From contig JASAOO010003481.1 of the NCBI GenBank assembly GCA_030849075.1, positions 1-64,000 on the forward strand: a stretch of DNA of 64,000 bases, given 5' to 3'. The stretch comes from Zelonia costaricensis (taxonomy: Eukaryota > Euglenozoa > Kinetoplastea > Trypanosomatida > Trypanosomatidae). The notes beneath the pieces were generated by a model. The model was not told where the DNA came from and searched no databases. It was given only the letters and a program-made list of their open reading frames with translations. Shown here one piece after another: positions 28,301 through 38,838 of the stretch; position 1 is the stretch's first letter, and every line of letters begins with the position of its first letter. Made by a program: the position numbers and the translations under genes.

Positions 28301-29430
28301 GCGGAGCGTGCAACGCGCGTACGCGTTTCTCTATGGGTTCAAAGGTGGAGACGCGAAGGGGGAACGGAAATACAGTGTGGCTCAATGACGCGGCGGCAAC
28401 AGCCGAGAGCCTTTGTTCTTGCTTTGCCCGAGTGTTTTGCTTTGATGGAGTGTGGATGGGGTGAGTGCGAAGCACGTGGCCAAGCCGCCGACAGATTGGG
28501 CAGGCGGTCTGGTGCAGCAGCGCGCTCGTCGACCTTGGTGGTTCAGAGGCAGGGGGAGGGGATAGAGAAAGGTGGAGGGAGGAGCGAAGAAGGTGCCTGC
28601 GCCGTGCGACGAAGGTGAACGCGCGTCTTGTGTTGCCGCTCTTGTGCCTCGTGGAGCGGAGTTCGACGGTGGTCGAGGGGGAACAGCGATTGCGTGGCAC
28701 ATTTGGATGGTTAAGCGTGGGCAGTGGACTTATCGAAGGTGAAGAGTGCGGGCCGCTCTCAGGGCGAGCATGCGAGTAAGAGGGGAGCAGGAGAAATGAG
28801 TGTCTAGGGACAAGCTCGCCGCCTCGAGTGCCGCTCTACTAGCAAGAAAAGCTACAAACAAGAAGGGGTGAGGGGCTTGATTCCTTTTTTGTGCTTTGCA
28901 AGCTGCATACATGTCCAAGCACTGCAAAGACGAACACCAGAAGAAGAGAATGAATGGCACAGGACAAAGAACGCCGGCGAAGGGATGGATCACGAGGCCG
29001 GCCAGGAGAACGGAAGCGGGCAGGCGCGTTGGCCGTGTGTTGCGCGCGCCACAGATCACGCCTCATTTGCGCTGCCAAGTCCCCCTCCCCCCCCCTATGT
29101 GCGCGCGTGTGATGGGCCGGCGTCAAGGCTGGGGGAGGAGAAAAACAGCCCCCCAAAAAATAGAAAGGGGGAGGAGCGAGACAGGAGAGGCGAGAAAGAG
29201 GTAACACAGATGGGAGCTGTGCTGTGCAAGTGCATGCGCTATCGCGCCTGCGTTGTCCCATTTATTTTGTTCGGCGTCGTTTAAGGAGGGGGGGGGGGAG
29301 ACACAACCTCGGTCAAGCGTACTTGGGCGCAGGATCCGTCGTACTCGCACTCACACACACACGCAGACGTCGTCTAACGGGTGGAGGCGTACGTAGAGAA
29401 GCACCCATGCGGCTGCGGCAGCTCTCCAGC
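28301..29430. other. Intergenic region
   Basis: No gene is supported. It holds a G run near 29286-29299 shortly after the stop of the glycosyltransferase-like gene, and a purine-rich (minus-strand pyrimidine) stretch near 28550-28600 likely to serve trans-splicing of the gene at 27533-28300. Confidence 0.55.
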
Positions 29431-31374
29431 TCACGGCTGCGAAATCTGCGTCGGGTCCTCGCACATGCTCGAGAAGTTCACGTAGACCCGCCCCTTCTCA
29501 AGCCACAACTCCACCAGCTCTTTGCGCAGCACGTGTGCGACCGCCTCCCTCGCCCGCCTGTCGTGGCGCGCGGCGACGAGCCAGGCGTAGTAGTTGCGGT
29601 GCGCGGTGAAGCGCCGGTGCTTCGCTGGTGCGGCGTAGTGGAGAAAGGGGGGGAACACGACGTCGGGGTCGTCCTCGACGGCGTTCTCGTAGCCCCTTTC
29701 CCGGTCCTCCGCCGTGTCGGACCTCCACAGCAGCGGCGGTGTGACGAGCGCACCGCCGCGCGACACACTGAGTCCGCCAAGCCACTCCTCTGTCGGCTCG
29801 TTGTCGCCGAGCAGCAGCTCGGTCTCGTTGCGCACCCACCACGCGCCGCTTGCTGGGAAGTAACGGTTGAGGTACGCGCTGCGGTGAAAGAGCCGTGGAT
29901 TGAGCTCCATGGTGGTGGCGAGCACCACCATCTCCGAGCGCCGGTCGAGGCCAAGCAGACCCGGCGGCCCAAAGCGCGGGTCGTACGGCACCGGCGGCGT
30001 CCGCTCTGACGCCGGTGGGCCCGTCAGCAGGTTGTGCTCCACCTCGAAGAGCCGTGCCCGAGTGTACATCTCCCCAATCAGCCCCTGGTCGCACTTCCAC
30101 TGCGTCGAGCCTTCCCACGCCTTCTCCGGGACGGGCTCCTCCGTTGCCAAGTAGGCGTCGAGCGCCTCGTCCAGCCGCCGCAGTGCCCACACCCGCGACA
30201 CGTGCATGCCGCCGTTCAAGAGCACCGTCGGGTTGGAGTTGCGCACGACAGAAGGGTGGTAAAAGAGGGGGTCGCTGCGAGGGCGCTGCGTCTTCGTCGT
30301 GTACGGCGACGAGGCGTTGGGTCGACGCAGCATGTCGTCCGCCATCCAGCGACGGTCGCCCGTGAACGTCTCGGTCAGCTGCGTGCGCAGCGCGCCGCCG
30401 CACTTGCCGACGTGGCCGCCGACCTTGCGCATGTCGCAGCTCGACACGTGGTTGCGGGCCACCTCAATGAGGTGGTCCATCGTGGCGAAGGCGAGGGGGC
30501 ACTGCATGAGGCCCTCCGTGTGCTGCCCCCACCAGCACTGATCATCTGCGTTGTACACGATGGGCGGCATCTGCATGTCGGGCCGCTTCACAGCTGCGCC
30601 GCTACCGGCGGCCTCTGCCTGCGCCTGCAGCTCCCTCATGAACAGCGGCGCCTTTTTCTCGCCGTAGTCCTCCCAGGCGCGAGCGGCCGCGACGTCGAGG
30701 TCGGCCTCCTTCTCCGGCGAGAAACGGGCGAACTTGCCGAGGAAGGGTAGGAAGTCCACGCCGGTCCAGAAGATGTCGCTGTCCAGCGTGACCACAATGT
30801 CGCCGTCGCGCAGCCCCTCGCGGTCAGCAAAGTCCACGTACTTCTTGAAGCGGTGCACGTGCGAGTACGGCGCGTCGAAGCCAGTCACGGGAACGCTGAA
30901 CCCCGCAAGGGCGGCGGACCCGACCGCCGTGCACACCTTCCAGTCCACCACGGTCGACAGAACGTGAAAGCGCACACGCGTGCGCCGCTCACGCCGGATG
31001 CCGTGCGCCGCAAGGTACGCATCGATCTCCGCCTCCAGTGCCTCCTGCCGCCGCGCACGGGTCTGCACACCGCTTGGAGGCTGTTGTTGCTGCTGCTGCC
31101 GCAGCGCAGCCGATTGGGTGTGCGCCTCCGCACCGGCGTCAAGGTTGCCGCGGGGTAGCGGGGCCACATGCGCGGCTTGTTCCCGGTACGCGGCGGTGTC
31201 GGACTGGTATGGGATGTCCAACGCGGCACCGTCCAAGATGCGGGCGTAGCGGCGGGGCAGCCAAAGGTAGATCAGGGTGAGGATAAGCAGCGCGGTGCCG
31301 CCCCACAAGCGCGCGAGGTGATAGCAGCGGAGCACGCGGGGCCGTGCCAGAGTGCGCGTTGGCGGAGGTGCCAT
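29431..31374 (-). CDS. Type II membrane glycosyltransferase-like protein
   Basis: A 647-residue protein with a short basic cytosolic tail, one membrane helix (about 22-40, LWGGTALLILTLIYLWLP), a variable stem with a Gln run (93-98), and a large lumenal domain. This is the layout of Golgi glycosyltransferases. The domain contains FHVLSTVVDWKVCTAVGSAALAGF (broken here only as a description of 136-159) and DGDIVVTLDSDIFWTGVDF (190-208), where DSD (198-200) looks like the DxD metal/nucleotide-sugar site. The style resembles the glycosyltransferase domain of procollagen-lysine modifying enzymes. Cysteines in DQCWW and SSCDMRKVGGHVGKCGG may form disulfides. Donor and acceptor are unknown; surface glycoconjugates are an obvious guess in this group. 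The ATG at 31374 precedes the membrane helix; the longer open frame is leader. Confidence 0.72.
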   Translation of the reverse strand: MAPPPTRTLARPRVLRCYHLARLWGGTALLILTLIYLWLPRRYARILDGAALDIPYQSDTAAYREQAAHVAPLPRGNLDAGAEAHTQSAALRQQQQQQPPSGVQTRARRQEALEAEIDAYLAAHGIRRERRTRVRFHVLSTVVDWKVCTAVGSAALAGFSVPVTGFDAPYSHVHRFKKYVDFADREGLRDGDIVVTLDSDIFWTGVDFLPFLGKFARFSPEKEADLDVAAARAWEDYGEKKAPLFMRELQAQAEAAGSGAAVKRPDMQMPPIVYNADDQCWWGQHTEGLMQCPLAFATMDHLIEVARNHVSSCDMRKVGGHVGKCGGALRTQLTETFTGDRRWMADDMLRRPNASSPYTTKTQRPRSDPLFYHPSVVRNSNPTVLLNGGMHVSRVWALRRLDEALDAYLATEEPVPEKAWEGSTQWKCDQGLIGEMYTRARLFEVEHNLLTGPPASERTPPVPYDPRFGPPGLLGLDRRSEMVVLATTMELNPRLFHRSAYLNRYFPASGAWWVRNETELLLGDNEPTEEWLGGLSVSRGGALVTPPLLWRSDTAEDRERGYENAVEDDPDVVFPPFLHYAAPAKHRRFTAHRNYYAWLVAARHDRRAREAVAHVLRKELVELWLEKGRVYVNFSSMCEDPTQISQP

Positions 31375-32497
31375 CTTCACTGAAGCACGGGCACCGGACG
31401 AGGGAGGCGGACGACCATCAAAGAGAGCAGCCAAAAAAAAAAAAAAACAGAAGACGTGAGCGGCTGTACAAGTGGCCGTGCTTGTCTGTCGTCGAGAAAG
31501 AACCTCAGGGAAGAGTAGATGGATCGGTTTAGGCGGTGCAGGCGGCGACACTGCACACCACGCCCGCGAGTACACGCGCTCACTGCTGCAGTGGCTGGAC
31601 CGAGGTGAAGAGCGAGAGGGGTGCTTGCAGTCGTCTAAACGCCGCTGGCGCCGTGACGCGCCGGAGTGCCAGTCACACGTGAGCCACGCGACCAGGGTGA
31701 GGGTGAAAGCGGGGAGGGGGAGAGGAGGAAGGCGTTTCGCAGGGCGGCGCCAAAGAGGACCAAGTGACAGGCAGCGGCAACAGCAGAGAGGAAGGATGGA
31801 GCTTCGACACCTGCACAGCAGCCGGCAGAGCAAGAAACGAAAAAAAGAGTGAAGACAAACAAAACAAAGTGTAGCTGGTAGGGGAAAGGGGATTATGCGT
31901 ACGACAGCAGGTGCCTCTGTGTTGGAGGTGCTGCGTTTTCGCTTCCTCGACCAATGGACCGCGGGACACGCACCGCACGCGTGCGTGTGTGTGTGTGCGC
32001 GTGTGACTATACAGTAAAACTCGCTGCTCAAGCGCCGGCTTTGTGGCGCAGGTTGGTGACGCCGGGCTTGTGCAACGGGGATGTGATGGGAACTCAAATG
32101 TACACCCCCGCGGTGCGCGTGTGTGCGTGTGCGTGTGTGTTGGTCTGACAAAGTGAGTACCGCCTGTTTCACGCGCTTGCAGGTGAGAGCCGGAGAGGGG
32201 AGAAGGGAGAGGGGGAGACAGAGGTGACGAGGGGAAGCCATGACGCCGACGTCGCGAGGGAGCCGGTGAGGCGGAAGGGGGGGGGAGAGGGGCTGGGTAC
32301 AGGGGCTGGGTACAGGTCGCCATGCATGCGAGGCGCGTGTGGTGTGTTACCTGGGGTTCGAGGCGCAACAGCCAACGGTGTGCATCCCGGCTCTTCTTTC
32401 TGTTGGTTGAACACATTCCGCACACAAATGGTGCACACAGGGGAGAGGCAGCACACGACTTACTCGTACAAGAACGGAGAGGAGCAAGGCAGCGAGG
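31375..32497. other. Intergenic region
   Basis: No gene is supported. It has an A run near 31433-31447 (minus-strand T tract upstream of the glycosyltransferase-like gene), GT repeats near 31985-32000 and 32120-32140, and a 13-bp tandem duplication at 32288-32313. Confidence 0.55.
32288..32313. repeat. 13-bp tandem duplication
   Basis: The unit AGGGGCTGGGTAC occurs twice in a row in the spacer near the 3' end of the CWC15 gene region. Confidence 0.85.
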
Positions 32498-33055
32498 TCA
32501 CTTGAAGAAGTTCTTCATGAAGTGGCTGTAGGCGGCGGAGTCCTGGGTGCGGTTGAGCACCGAGTCCCACTTCTGCTTGCGCTTCTCCGCAGGCGTGGCA
32601 GCCTTGGTCGGGGTTCGCCACGCGGCGTTTCGAAAAAGCACGTCGTGGTCGTAGCTGTTCGTCCGCTCCGCCTCACCGCTGCCGCCGCCAGCCGTCGCGG
32701 CGTTGCCGTCGCCGCTGCCGCCGCCGCTGCTGCCCGACGCGGCCTGCGTCTGCTGGCGGCGGTTGCGCTGCTCGCGGAGCTTTGCGAGGCGCGCGTTCTC
32801 ACGCTCGATTTCGTCATCGTCGTCGTCATCGCTACTGCTGCTGGTGCTGCCGCTTTCGCTCTGAGCCGTACGTGTCCCGGTGGCGGGCGGGAGGTGCGTC
32901 GCGTCGCCAGAGTGGCCCGCGGACTCCGCGGTGGCGACCTTCGGCTCCTCTTCTTTGGCCTCGAGCTGGTCCTCGGACGTCGGCTGCGCATCGAGGCGGC
33001 GCCGCTTGATGAGCCCCTGCCCTGGCAGGCTCTCCTTGTGGATGATGCCGGACAT
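32498..33055 (-). CDS. CWC15: Pre-mRNA splicing factor CWC15
   Basis: A 185-residue protein with the CWC15/Cwf15 layout. A short N-terminus with LIKRRRLD is followed by a low-complexity middle with an acidic Ser/Asp run (68-82), then a coiled-coil-like segment ENARLAKLREQRNRRQQ (86-102). The C-terminal signature DHDVLFRN (136-143), KRKQKWDSVLNRT (158-170) and the terminal HFMKNFFK match the family's WDDDVVFKN and FMxKYIK elements. CWC15 is part of the Prp19-linked catalytic spliceosome. In trypanosomatids the main job would be spliced-leader trans-splicing. The start at 33055 gives the family-like N-terminus; 20 in-frame residues upstream are ignored. Confidence 0.9.
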   Translation of the reverse strand: MSGIIHKESLPGQGLIKRRRLDAQPTSEDQLEAKEEEPKVATAESAGHSGDATHLPPATGTRTAQSESGSTSSSSDDDDDDEIERENARLAKLREQRNRRQQTQAASGSSGGGSGDGNAATAGGGSGEAERTNSYDHDVLFRNAAWRTPTKAATPAEKRKQKWDSVLNRTQDSAAYSHFMKNFFK

Positions 33056-34494
33056 CGCTGGCCGTAGCGTTCGTGGTCGTCGTCCGAGACGAGTGCGGTG
33101 CGAGTTTGCGGGCACGACGTGAGTGAGGGCTGGTAGAGTGGTGTACTAGCGTGGAAGGGAGCGCGAAGAACGTCCAGGGCGAAACCTGTGTGCACAGGGA
33201 AAGCGGAGGGAGAAGCGGGGAGAGGGGGTGGGGGTGGGGGAGGGTCCACGGTGCCGCAAGACGCAGGTCAGAGGCAGCGGCGGTGGGGCGGCTGCCGTTG
33301 GGCTCGCGCCGCGGCCTCGAAAAGGGCCCATGCGGAGAGCGGTGCTCGCCTTCGACGATTTTGGCCTTTGGCCCTGGAGTGACTTCGCCGTGGTTTCTTC
33401 TTCGAAGTGGAGTTGCGTGTCGATTGGGTGCGTTCTGAGCGGAAGAGGAAAACGGGGGTGCGGGGAATGGGCGAGACGGCAATGACGGGGTTGCCAGAGG
33501 CTCTCTAGGAGCTGCGTGTTGGTTCTGCTCTCTTGATACGACGGAGGTGTTGCGGGGGGCGGGGTTGCAGGAGAGCGGCAGCGGGGAGAGAAACAAAAAA
33601 AAGGCCAGGAGCAGCAGCGAGCGGCCACCGATGTCATCGCCCGGCTCCCTCTCCCTCCTCCGCACCTCACGCGCCGGCGTCCTCCGCGACGGCGTGGGAG
33701 CGAGAGGGGTGCAGAGGCGACCAACAAGCGAGACGAACACAAGCGAGGGTCGACAACAACGATAGTGGTATAAAGGGAAGCTGACACGATGAGATTGGCA
33801 CGTGTGGAGACGCATTCGAAAAGGTCGGCGAGAAGGAGCAGTGCTGCATCGAAGTGACACGGGGTGATTGGGGAAGCGGTGAAGCAGCTGAAGCTCACGC
33901 AATAGGGGAGGGGGTGGAAGAGATGGGGAGTGGGGGATGGCATCCTAACGCAGGCGCCGCGGCGTGGAGAGAGTCGCACACGCTGAGCGGGCGCGCTGCT
34001 GCAGGCACAAACCACATGGACATTCTTTCTGCCTCATCAGCACACACACACACACACACGCGTACACAAGAGCGCAGACGAGAGGGGCCTGGAAAACGTG
34101 AGAGCGCGCTGATGGCGGAGTGCTCGGAGTCAAGAGCATCACGAATGCCGGCAAAGGCGTGGCATGGGGTCCGATCACCAAACAAGAAACAAACCAACGA
34201 CGCACCAAGCGGCAGATGCCGTGCAGCCGTGATACACGCACACACACACACACAGACACACACTCTCACGCAAATGGTGCTCCAGGCACGGAATATGGCA
34301 CGCCACACGAAAGGGCGTGACACCAGCGCACGCTCGGTCTCGGCTCACCCGTGTCTAGAACATACATGAGCGATTGCACTCTAGAGCTTTTTCGCGCCTT
34401 CGCAACCATCTGCGAGCACCGCGGCCGGCAAGCCTGTCGAGTCGGCTTCACCGTGGGCACTCGTGTGACGCCGCCTTCTCCATCAATGGAGTCG
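33056..34494. other. Intergenic region
   Basis: No gene is supported. CA repeats lie near 34041-34060 and 34238-34264, and purine-rich stretches near 33570-33620. It comprises the CWC15 5' flank and the 3' UTR of the ADCK gene. Confidence 0.55.
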
Positions 34495-36417
34495 CTAGCC
34501 GTCGCCAAACACAGCTTCGCTCATGACGGCCTCGTCGCCCTCCACCGGCTCGCGGCCAAAGCGCCGCTCAATGCGGTCGTCGAGGTTGTCGATGCGCAGC
34601 TTCTTCCGCGCCGACGCGGGTAGCACCGCGTTGATGAGCGAGTTATACGTGTACGTGAGCACGTGGAAGGCGTCTAGGACGAAGAGAAGCCCGTGCAGGA
34701 GGAGGGCGCGGTAGGCGGCATCCAGCCACGCGTACACGCTCGCCAGAACCGCCTCCGGGCTCCGATGCAACGCCACGTGCTGCCGCTGCTGCTGCGCGTC
34801 CTCGGCGGCGATCTGCGCCGCTGCTGCTTCCTCTGCCTCGCGGACGGCCGCGGCGTGGACGTCGTACACGCTCTCGTACGTCTGGCTGTCCCCCATAGAC
34901 AGGGCGTTGCCAGCGCCTTTGGCCTCCATAATCACCTGCATCCGCTTCAGGTACGCGTCGACGGCGTCGTAGTCCCGCATCGGCCCCAGGCACTCGACGG
35001 CGCTCTGCACAAACATGTTCATGCGGTTCACTGGCGACCCGTAAAGGCGGTTGACGCCGCGCAGGATGTCGAGGCTGCGGCCCACCATGATGAGCTCCTT
35101 GGGGATGCGTCGCATGTCGCGCAGCATCTCCTTGGCCCGCGCGTGCGCTTTACTCTGCATCGCCAGCACCTCCTCGCGTGTCACCTCGCCGTAGCTGCCC
35201 GACTGAATCGCGTCAAAGGGCTTCTGCGCCTGCAGGGAGGCGAACATCTCCGCATCGCCGATGCCCCAATCCTGCACGACCCGCCGCAGCGAGTCCTTGT
35301 CGTGGGTGAAGAGGCTGACGAAGAGCAGCGCGTACTGGTAGCGGAACCGCACCCGCTCCGGCGTCGCCAGCCCGAAGTCAATCAGCACCACCTGGTAGTT
35401 GCCAGGGCCGCGCTTCGGCTTCTGCGCCGCCGCGCTCGCCGCGCTAGGGTCCTGCGGCATGGGTCGCACCAGCACGTTTGCCGCGTGCGGGTCCGCATGC
35501 ACGAAGCCATGCTTGAAGACCATGTCGCCAATAGCGTCGAACAGCGTCGTCAGCACGCGCCGCTCGTCGTAGCGCGCCCGCACCGTCTCGACGTCGTTCA
35601 GCTTGGTACCCTCAATCCACTCCAGCACAAGCAGTTGCTTGGAAGTGTAGGCGTCGCACACACGCGGGATGTACACGCGCGGGTTGTCGCGAAATGCCTC
35701 GCGAAACCGCCGCGCGTTGCCTGCCTCCAGCCTGAAGTCCATCTCCCGCTCCAGGGCGTCGCACACCGTCTTTTTCGACCAGTCTGTCGGCAGGTCAAAG
35801 AGCAGCTTCATGAGGGACATGATGGTACTGTACATGTAGAGGTCCCACGTCGATTGGGTCGAGATGCACGGCTTGCGCACCTTCACGGCAACGCGCTGCG
35901 GCTCACTCGAGGAGCCGTCCGCTGGGGGCGGCAGCCACGCCTCGTGCACCTGCGCGATCGACGCAGACGCCACGGGCTTGTCGTTGAAGCGGACGAAGAG
36001 CTCCTCGATCTCCTTGCCGGTCTCGGCACGGATCGTCTTGCGCACCTTTTCGATGGGCACGGGCGGCGCCTTGTCCAGCAGCACCCGCAGCGCCTCCGTG
36101 TACTCGCGGGGCAGGACGTGGCTCATGGAGTTCAGCCCCTGCCCCAGCTTGATGTAGAGGCCCTCGTTCTTGAGGCACGTGTCGAGGACGATGGTGGCCA
36201 CGCGGCGGTGCAGCGCCGACAGCTCCTCCGGCGTGTCGGGGGTTGTGAACTTGTACAAGTACACAATCCGCCCAAACGCGGCCAGCGTGCGCAGGGAGCG
36301 GGTTAGGGAGCTGTCGGTGGCGTAGTCGGTGGCCAGGTAGCCGCAGCCGAGCACCCCCGTCGCGTAGAGACCGCGCCGGCCCCACTTCCGCGCCGCCACG
36401 CTGGAGAGGCCAACCAT
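34495..36417 (-). CDS. ABC1/ADCK/UbiB-family atypical kinase
   Basis: A 640-residue member of the ADCK/UbiB family, expected in mitochondria, where members support coenzyme Q metabolism or mitochondrial lipid homeostasis. Family hallmarks are present: KLGQ (90-93), the Ala-rich nucleotide loop in SASIAQVHEA (151-160), Lys179 in VAVKV, EMD in LEREMDFRLEAGN (225-227), HADPH (307-311) and IDFGLA with DFG (347-349). An N-terminal stretch with GLYATGVLGCGYLATDYAT (16-34) could be a membrane or targeting segment. The C-terminal 250 residues are longer than the kinase core needs and contain hydrophobic LLHGLLFVLDAFHV. The overall type resembles ADCK1/ADCK5 (yeast Mcp2) rather than COQ8. The ATG at 36417 opens the conserved part. 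Confidence 0.92.
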   Translation of the reverse strand: MVGLSSVAARKWGRRGLYATGVLGCGYLATDYATDSSLTRSLRTLAAFGRIVYLYKFTTPDTPEELSALHRRVATIVLDTCLKNEGLYIKLGQGLNSMSHVLPREYTEALRVLLDKAPPVPIEKVRKTIRAETGKEIEELFVRFNDKPVASASIAQVHEAWLPPPADGSSSEPQRVAVKVRKPCISTQSTWDLYMYSTIMSLMKLLFDLPTDWSKKTVCDALEREMDFRLEAGNARRFREAFRDNPRVYIPRVCDAYTSKQLLVLEWIEGTKLNDVETVRARYDERRVLTTLFDAIGDMVFKHGFVHADPHAANVLVRPMPQDPSAASAAAQKPKRGPGNYQVVLIDFGLATPERVRFRYQYALLFVSLFTHDKDSLRRVVQDWGIGDAEMFASLQAQKPFDAIQSGSYGEVTREEVLAMQSKAHARAKEMLRDMRRIPKELIMVGRSLDILRGVNRLYGSPVNRMNMFVQSAVECLGPMRDYDAVDAYLKRMQVIMEAKGAGNALSMGDSQTYESVYDVHAAAVREAEEAAAAQIAAEDAQQQRQHVALHRSPEAVLASVYAWLDAAYRALLLHGLLFVLDAFHVLTYTYNSLINAVLPASARKKLRIDNLDDRIERRFGREPVEGDEAVMSEAVFGDG

Positions 36418-37551
36418 GACGTCAGGACAAAGTCGTTTGGCAGCAGCGTACGCCTTGTATTGTACAGATGCGTGTGGTCGTGTGTGGGTGTGCCGGTGAA
36501 TGGCGCGCTGATAAGCAGGGACGACAGTGGTGCTGCCCGTCGCGTGAGTGTGTAGATGGAAGAACACAACACGAGACACAAAGCTGCGCTGAACCGCGAG
36601 CCCGGGAGGGGAGGGGAGGAGAAGGTGGGTGCAGGGCAGGGCAGGGGCGAGGATGGCGACATGGATGGAGAGGGTTGCACGAGAGCGAGAGAGAGGCGCT
36701 GCGCGAATGCAGCGAGATATCGTGCAACGACCGGGCTCGATGTCAACGCAGCACTCGGCGCTGCGCGTTTTGCTTCTTCCTTTTAAGAGTAATTCTGACG
36801 GCCAGCCTGCAAACTCTGGCGGACTGGGGATCCCACCCCGCAAGTGTGCACTGACGCCGTGAGGGAACTTCGTCGGCCCCGGAGTCCGCCGCAGCGTGCA
36901 GCACCCAGCGTAGGCGTGAGCGGGTGAGGGGAAACAGGAATAGCAAAACGAAGAAGAATGCACGCGTCGCTGCCATGCTTGGGGGAGCGGGAGAAGAGGC
37001 CGACGAAGCGGCTTCTGCTGTGTTGTTCTTGCGGCGCGGTGAGCCGCAGTCGGTCACCACAAGAAGAGGAGGAGAAGAAGTGGGGAGGCAGAGAGCAGGA
37101 AAGGCGAACGAGGAACACGGTGCTGTGCGCAGGCACGAGCGGGTGACGGCCGCGGCGTGGGCAACAACTGAGCCTACCACAGAGCACTCTCATGCATTGG
37201 CGGGCAAGCCACAACAGCTCGCAAGAAGAAAGGAGAAAAGAAAAGCAAGGAGTCGGCAAAGGTGAATACAGGAAACACACGTATGGGCACTTGTGACGCG
37301 CTCGCCGGGAAGAGAAGAAGAAGGAAAAAAGAGTCGTTTTGAGTGTGTGTGTGTGTGTGCGTGTCTCGACTTGGTGGCGCTGGCGTGGAGGGGCCCGAGC
37401 AGGGTTCGAACGAGGGGGAAGGGGCGGAGGGAAGAGAGGTGAAGGGGAAAGGGGGCAGGCAGGACAGACGCGCACCGCCTCGGTACGGGGGTTTCACGCC
37501 CCCCCCACGTCCTGCCCTCCGCCCCCCTTGCCCATTCATTTCCCCTTCAGC
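36418..37551. other. Intergenic region
   Basis: No gene is supported. It has a GT repeat near 37341-37361, purine-rich tracts around 36600-36680 and 37200-37330, and a C run at 37500-37506 just after the SDR stop codon. Confidence 0.55.
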
Positions 37552-38352
37552 TCAGCGTGCCGATCCGGCGCCGTCGATGGACAGGACTGACCCGCGCATC
37601 TCATCGCCCGCCGGGCTGCAGAGGAACACCACCGCCTCGCCGACGGCACGGCACGTCACAAACTTCATGGAGGGCTGCATCTCTGTCATGAGGTGCGCCG
37701 TCGCCTTGTCCACGTCGCCGCCGTAGTCCTCGTTTGCCATCACCACAATCTCCTTCCGCAGCAGTGGCGTGTCCACGAAGCCGGGGCTGACAGCGTTGCA
37801 TGTGATTGGCGTCGTCGCCGTCTCCAGCGCGACGGAGCGGGTGTAGCCGATGACAGCGTGCTTGCTGGCCGAGTACGCGGCCTTGTTGGCGTTGCCCACG
37901 AGGCCGAGGATAGACGAGATGTTCACGATGCGGCCCCAGCCTTGCTGCCGCATGTGGGGCAGCACCAGCTGCGTCATGTGAAAGACGGAGTTGAGGTTGA
38001 CTTCGATGATGTCGGCCCAGTCCTCGACTGCGAGCTCCTCCGCGGCGGCGACATGCTGCACACCAGCGCAGTTGACGAGGACGTCGATGCGGCCCCACAA
38101 GTCGTGCACCGACTCCACTATGGCCGCCATCGATGCCCGGTCTTTCATATCCGCGCGCGCGTACAGAAGTTGCGTGCTGGGGTGCGCGGCGGCGCGGATG
38201 CGCTGCATGACGTCTGGTGACGCCGTCTCGCGGCGACCGCTGACGGCGACGCTGCAGCCCACCTTGGCGAGCTCGACGCAGATGGCCTCGCCGATGCTGC
38301 CGAGGCCACCCGTGACGATGGCCGTCTTGCCAACCAGAAACGGCTGGTACAT
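37552..38352 (-). CDS. Short-chain dehydrogenase, 3-hydroxybutyrate dehydrogenase-like
   Basis: A 266-residue classical SDR that would oxidise or reduce a hydroxy/keto substrate with NAD(P). The cofactor loop is TGGLGSIG (14-21), a variant of TGxxxGIG with Ser in place of one Gly. NCAG (94-97), Ser147, and YSASK with Tyr160 and Lys164 complete the active site. The stretch CAGVQHVAAAEELAVEDW (95-112), then WGRIVNIS, KAAYSASKHAVIGYT and ETATTPITCNAVSPGFVDTP, is very close in pattern to bacterial D-3-hydroxybutyrate dehydrogenases. In a trypanosomatid this would serve ketone-body or short-chain acid metabolism. The C-terminus ends GSAR without an obvious peroxisomal (glycosomal) SKL signal. Other SDR substrates cannot be excluded. 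Confidence 0.85.
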   Translation of the reverse strand: MYQPFLVGKTAIVTGGLGSIGEAICVELAKVGCSVAVSGRRETASPDVMQRIRAAAHPSTQLLYARADMKDRASMAAIVESVHDLWGRIDVLVNCAGVQHVAAAEELAVEDWADIIEVNLNSVFHMTQLVLPHMRQQGWGRIVNISSILGLVGNANKAAYSASKHAVIGYTRSVALETATTPITCNAVSPGFVDTPLLRKEIVVMANEDYGGDVDKATAHLMTEMQPSMKFVTCRAVGEAVVFLCSPAGDEMRGSVLSIDGAGSAR

Positions 38353-38838
38353 CTTTTTTTTTTTGCTTTGTGTGTGGTGTTGCCCGATGCGCCGGTTTTA
38401 GTATCACTTGCGAGTCGCTGTGAAGGGAAGCGTGTTGGTGTGCAATGCAGGAGACTCGGGAGGTGACACGTGAGTGCTGCGGCGAGGTGAGTGCAAAGAG
38501 GGCAGGCAAGAGGACAGGCACGTGAAACATGTGATATCGCACAGCAAAGGTAAACGGGCGTTGAGTTCTCGATTGCCACTTTGCAGGTCGAAGCTGCTGG
38601 CGCGTAGACCCGCATTGAACGACGTGCAGATCGAGCCACTGCGTGTGCCAGCTGATTCGAGCAGTCCCCTTTGTGTGTAGGTGCACGTCGCACGGTATCT
38701 CAGTGTGTAGTGACAGTAAGCCACGAAGCAGATCAACACACACACACACACCCACACCCACGCACCCAGTAGTGCGCAAGCAAGCTCAATGCCCTCCCCC
38801 CCCCCGAGCGAGCGGAGGGGCCGCCGTGTGGTGTGCAG
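38353..38838. other. Intergenic region
   Basis: It holds a T/A homopolymer directly upstream of the SDR start (about 38353-38364), a CA repeat near 38733-38750 and a C run near 38797-38806. No gene is supported. Confidence 0.6.
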
